From: Gammaproteobacteria bacterium
GTDB taxonomy: Bacteria; Pseudomonadota; Gammaproteobacteria; Chromatiales; Chromatiaceae
NCBI GenBank assembly: GCA_030594925.1
Contig: JAUVEG010000098.1
Location: 1 to 5,718 of the forward strand
DNA: 5,718 bases
Direction of reading: 5' to 3'
The translations under genes were made by a program, and so were the position numbers. Positions 4,704-5,718 of this stretch are shown one piece after another (position 1 is the stretch's first letter; each line of letters begins with the position of its first letter). The notes beneath the pieces are model-generated. The model made no database searches. It had not been told where the DNA came from and saw nothing but the letters and a program-made list of their open reading frames with translations.

Positions 4704-5570
4704 ATGACAGCAAGTATGACCTCCTTTGCACGACTCGACAGGCAACTCGAGAGCGGGGTGCTGGTGTGGGAGATGCGCTCGGTGAATCATCGTTACCTGG
4801 AACTCTTTGTGCGTATGCCCGAGGAGTTCCGGGTGCTTGAACCCAAAGTGCGTGAACTCGCGGGCAAGTGGTTGAAACGCGGCAAGGTCGAGTTGAATCT
4901 GCGCTATACCCCTGCAGCAACCAGTGCTGCGATGCTGAGTGTCAGTATCCCAATGGTCGAGATGCTGCACAAGGCGCTGCGCGAAGTGACCATCCACGCT
5001 CCGGATGTCAAATCTCCGACATCACTCGATGTACTGAGCTGGCCCGGGGTGGCATTCTCTGAATCACCGGATATGAGGCCGCTGCAGGAGGCGGCCATGG
5101 GGTTGCTGCAAGAGTCGCTCAAACAGATGCGGGAGAGCCGTGAACGTGAAGGTGAAAAACTGGAGGCGATGATTCTGGAACGCGTTGTCGCCTGCCACCA
5201 GCAGGTGGAGCTCGCCAGGGAACGCATTCCGGTCGTGGTAGCCGCATTTCGCCTCCGCCTGCAGGAAAAACTCGCCGGGATGAAAGCCGAACTTGAGCCG
5301 GAACGTCTGGAGCAGGAGATGGCGCTGCTTGCCCAGCGACTGGATGTGGACGAGGAGATGGACAGGCTCAGGGCGCATCTGCAAGAGGTGGAGCACGTGC
5401 TCGAACGCAGCGAGCCGATAGGCCGCCGCCTCGATTTTCTGATGCAGGAACTCAACCGTGAGGCCAACACCCTGGCATCCAAATCAGCCGATCAGCAGAT
5501 GACAGCCATCGGGGTCGAACTCAAAGTGCTGATCGAACAGATGCGCGAACAGGTGCAAAATATCGAGTAG
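4704..5570 (+). CDS. yicC: YicC family endoribonuclease, 288 aa
   Basis: This is a full-length YicC protein (E. coli 287 aa). E. coli YicC has been reported to be an endoribonuclease that promotes decay of the small RNA RyhB; the role here is inferred by family. The N-terminal domain includes SMTSFAR (4-10), WEMRSVNHRYLE (22-33), LEPKVRE (45-51), RGKVELNLRY (59-68) and SWPGV (112-116). A long charged helical region, possibly coiled coil, runs from about 135 to 235. The most conserved part is the C-terminal domain: LLAQRLDVDEEMDRL (208-222), GRRLDFLMQELNREANTLAS (240-259) and the tail LKVLIEQMREQVQNIE (273-288), nearly identical to E. coli in my recollection. The gene is intact and divergent from rph with 68 bp between starts. 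In many relatives gmk follows, but it is outside this window. Confidence 0.96.
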   Translation: MTASMTSFARLDRQLESGVLVWEMRSVNHRYLELFVRMPEEFRVLEPKVRELAGKWLKRGKVELNLRYTPAATSAAMLSVSIPMVEMLHKALREVTIHAPDVKSPTSLDVLSWPGVAFSESPDMRPLQEAAMGLLQESLKQMRESREREGEKLEAMILERVVACHQQVELARERIPVVVAAFRLRLQEKLAGMKAELEPERLEQEMALLAQRLDVDEEMDRLRAHLQEVEHVLERSEPIGRRLDFLMQELNREANTLASKSADQQMTAIGVELKVLIEQMREQVQNIE

Positions 5571-5593
5571 CATAATGAGGTGCTTGCGAGCCC

Positions 5594-5650
5594 CTTGCAA
5601 AACTCGTAAATAGTGATCTTTGTCATCTCGAACGAATGTGAGAGATCTTA
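5594..5650. repeat. modular intergenic repeat A (CTTGCAAAAC head)
   Basis: A 10-nt CTTGCAAAAC (5594-5603) is followed, after 18 nt, by GTCATCTCGAACGAATGTGAG and then AGATC. ATCTC (5625-5629) can pair with GAGAT (5642-5646). I recall closely similar GTCATCTCGAACGAATGTGAGAGATCT-type elements as dispersed repeats in many bacterial genomes. No coding sequence is seen here. Confidence 0.5.
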
Positions 5651-5672
5651 TTTATCAATGAGCTAATAGGTA

Positions 5673-5718
5673 CTTGCAAAACCTTGTCATTCCGGCATGT
5701 TTTTAGCCGGAATGACGA
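5673..5718. repeat. modular intergenic repeat B with GTCATTCCGGC hairpin, reaches window end
   Basis: The same 10-nt CTTGCAAAAC (5673-5682) precedes a perfect 11-bp hairpin: GTCATTCCGGC (5686-5696) and GCCGGAATGAC (5706-5716), with a 9-nt loop ATGTTTTTA. One wobble and one further pair extend the stem to the last base of the window, so the element probably continues. It may also serve as a 3' stabilising or terminating structure for yicC, but no T-run is visible after the stem. Confidence 0.6.

Noticed and set aside
4904..5482. 192-codon Ser/Arg-rich open frame on the minus strand
   Set aside because: It is the reverse shadow of yicC, with low-complexity composition and no recognisable domain; yicC is conserved along its whole length.

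Overview
The window looks like ordinary chromosomal core sequence from a gammaproteobacterium. The Dcd protein is the roughly 188-residue form I associate with Pseudomonas- and Burkholderia-like proteobacteria. HemE, RNase PH, YicC, SprT, EndA and the gamma-carbonic-anhydrase-like protein all resemble their gammaproteobacterial counterparts. GC is moderate in genes and much lower in one intergenic block. The intergenic repeats are types I recall from environmental, often sulfur-oxidising, gammaproteobacteria; that lineage guess is weak. No phage, transposase, CRISPR array, tRNA or rRNA is visible.

Layout. (1) dcd runs forward from 42 to 608. It is followed by a hairpin/T-run structure, a large CCACGG-type inverted repeat and a very AT-rich block (609-796). 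(2) A tight reverse-strand operon, yrdA-like gene (2519-1986), endA (1986-1333), sprT (1324-797), encodes a gamma-class carbonic-anhydrase-like protein, a secreted endonuclease I and a SprT-type zinc metalloprotein. The first two genes overlap by one base (TAATG) and the last two are 8 nt apart. (3) hemE reads forward from a GTG codon at 2643 to 3698, divergent from that operon, with a likely extended -10 promoter and a short perfect palindrome in the shared upstream region. (4) The 214-nt gap between the convergent hemE and rph genes (3699-3912) is packed with three different kinds of inverted-repeat element. (5) rph (reverse, 4635-3913, TTG start) and yicC (forward, 4704-5570) diverge from a 68-bp control region, the same arrangement as in E. 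coli. (6) The last 148 nt hold two modular repeats that share a 10-nt head; the second is a near-perfect hairpin running to the window edge.

Functionally the genes cover nucleotide supply (Dcd), haem synthesis (HemE), RNA 3'-end processing and decay (RNase PH, YicC), periplasmic DNA degradation (EndA) and less-defined roles (SprT, YrdA-like). The genes are all intact and recognisable, and I do not see a new enzymatic system. The unusual content is in the gaps: repeat elements with alternative foldings, one of which (CCACGG type) occurs in two separate gaps. The endA/sprT pair is also in the opposite order from E. coli.
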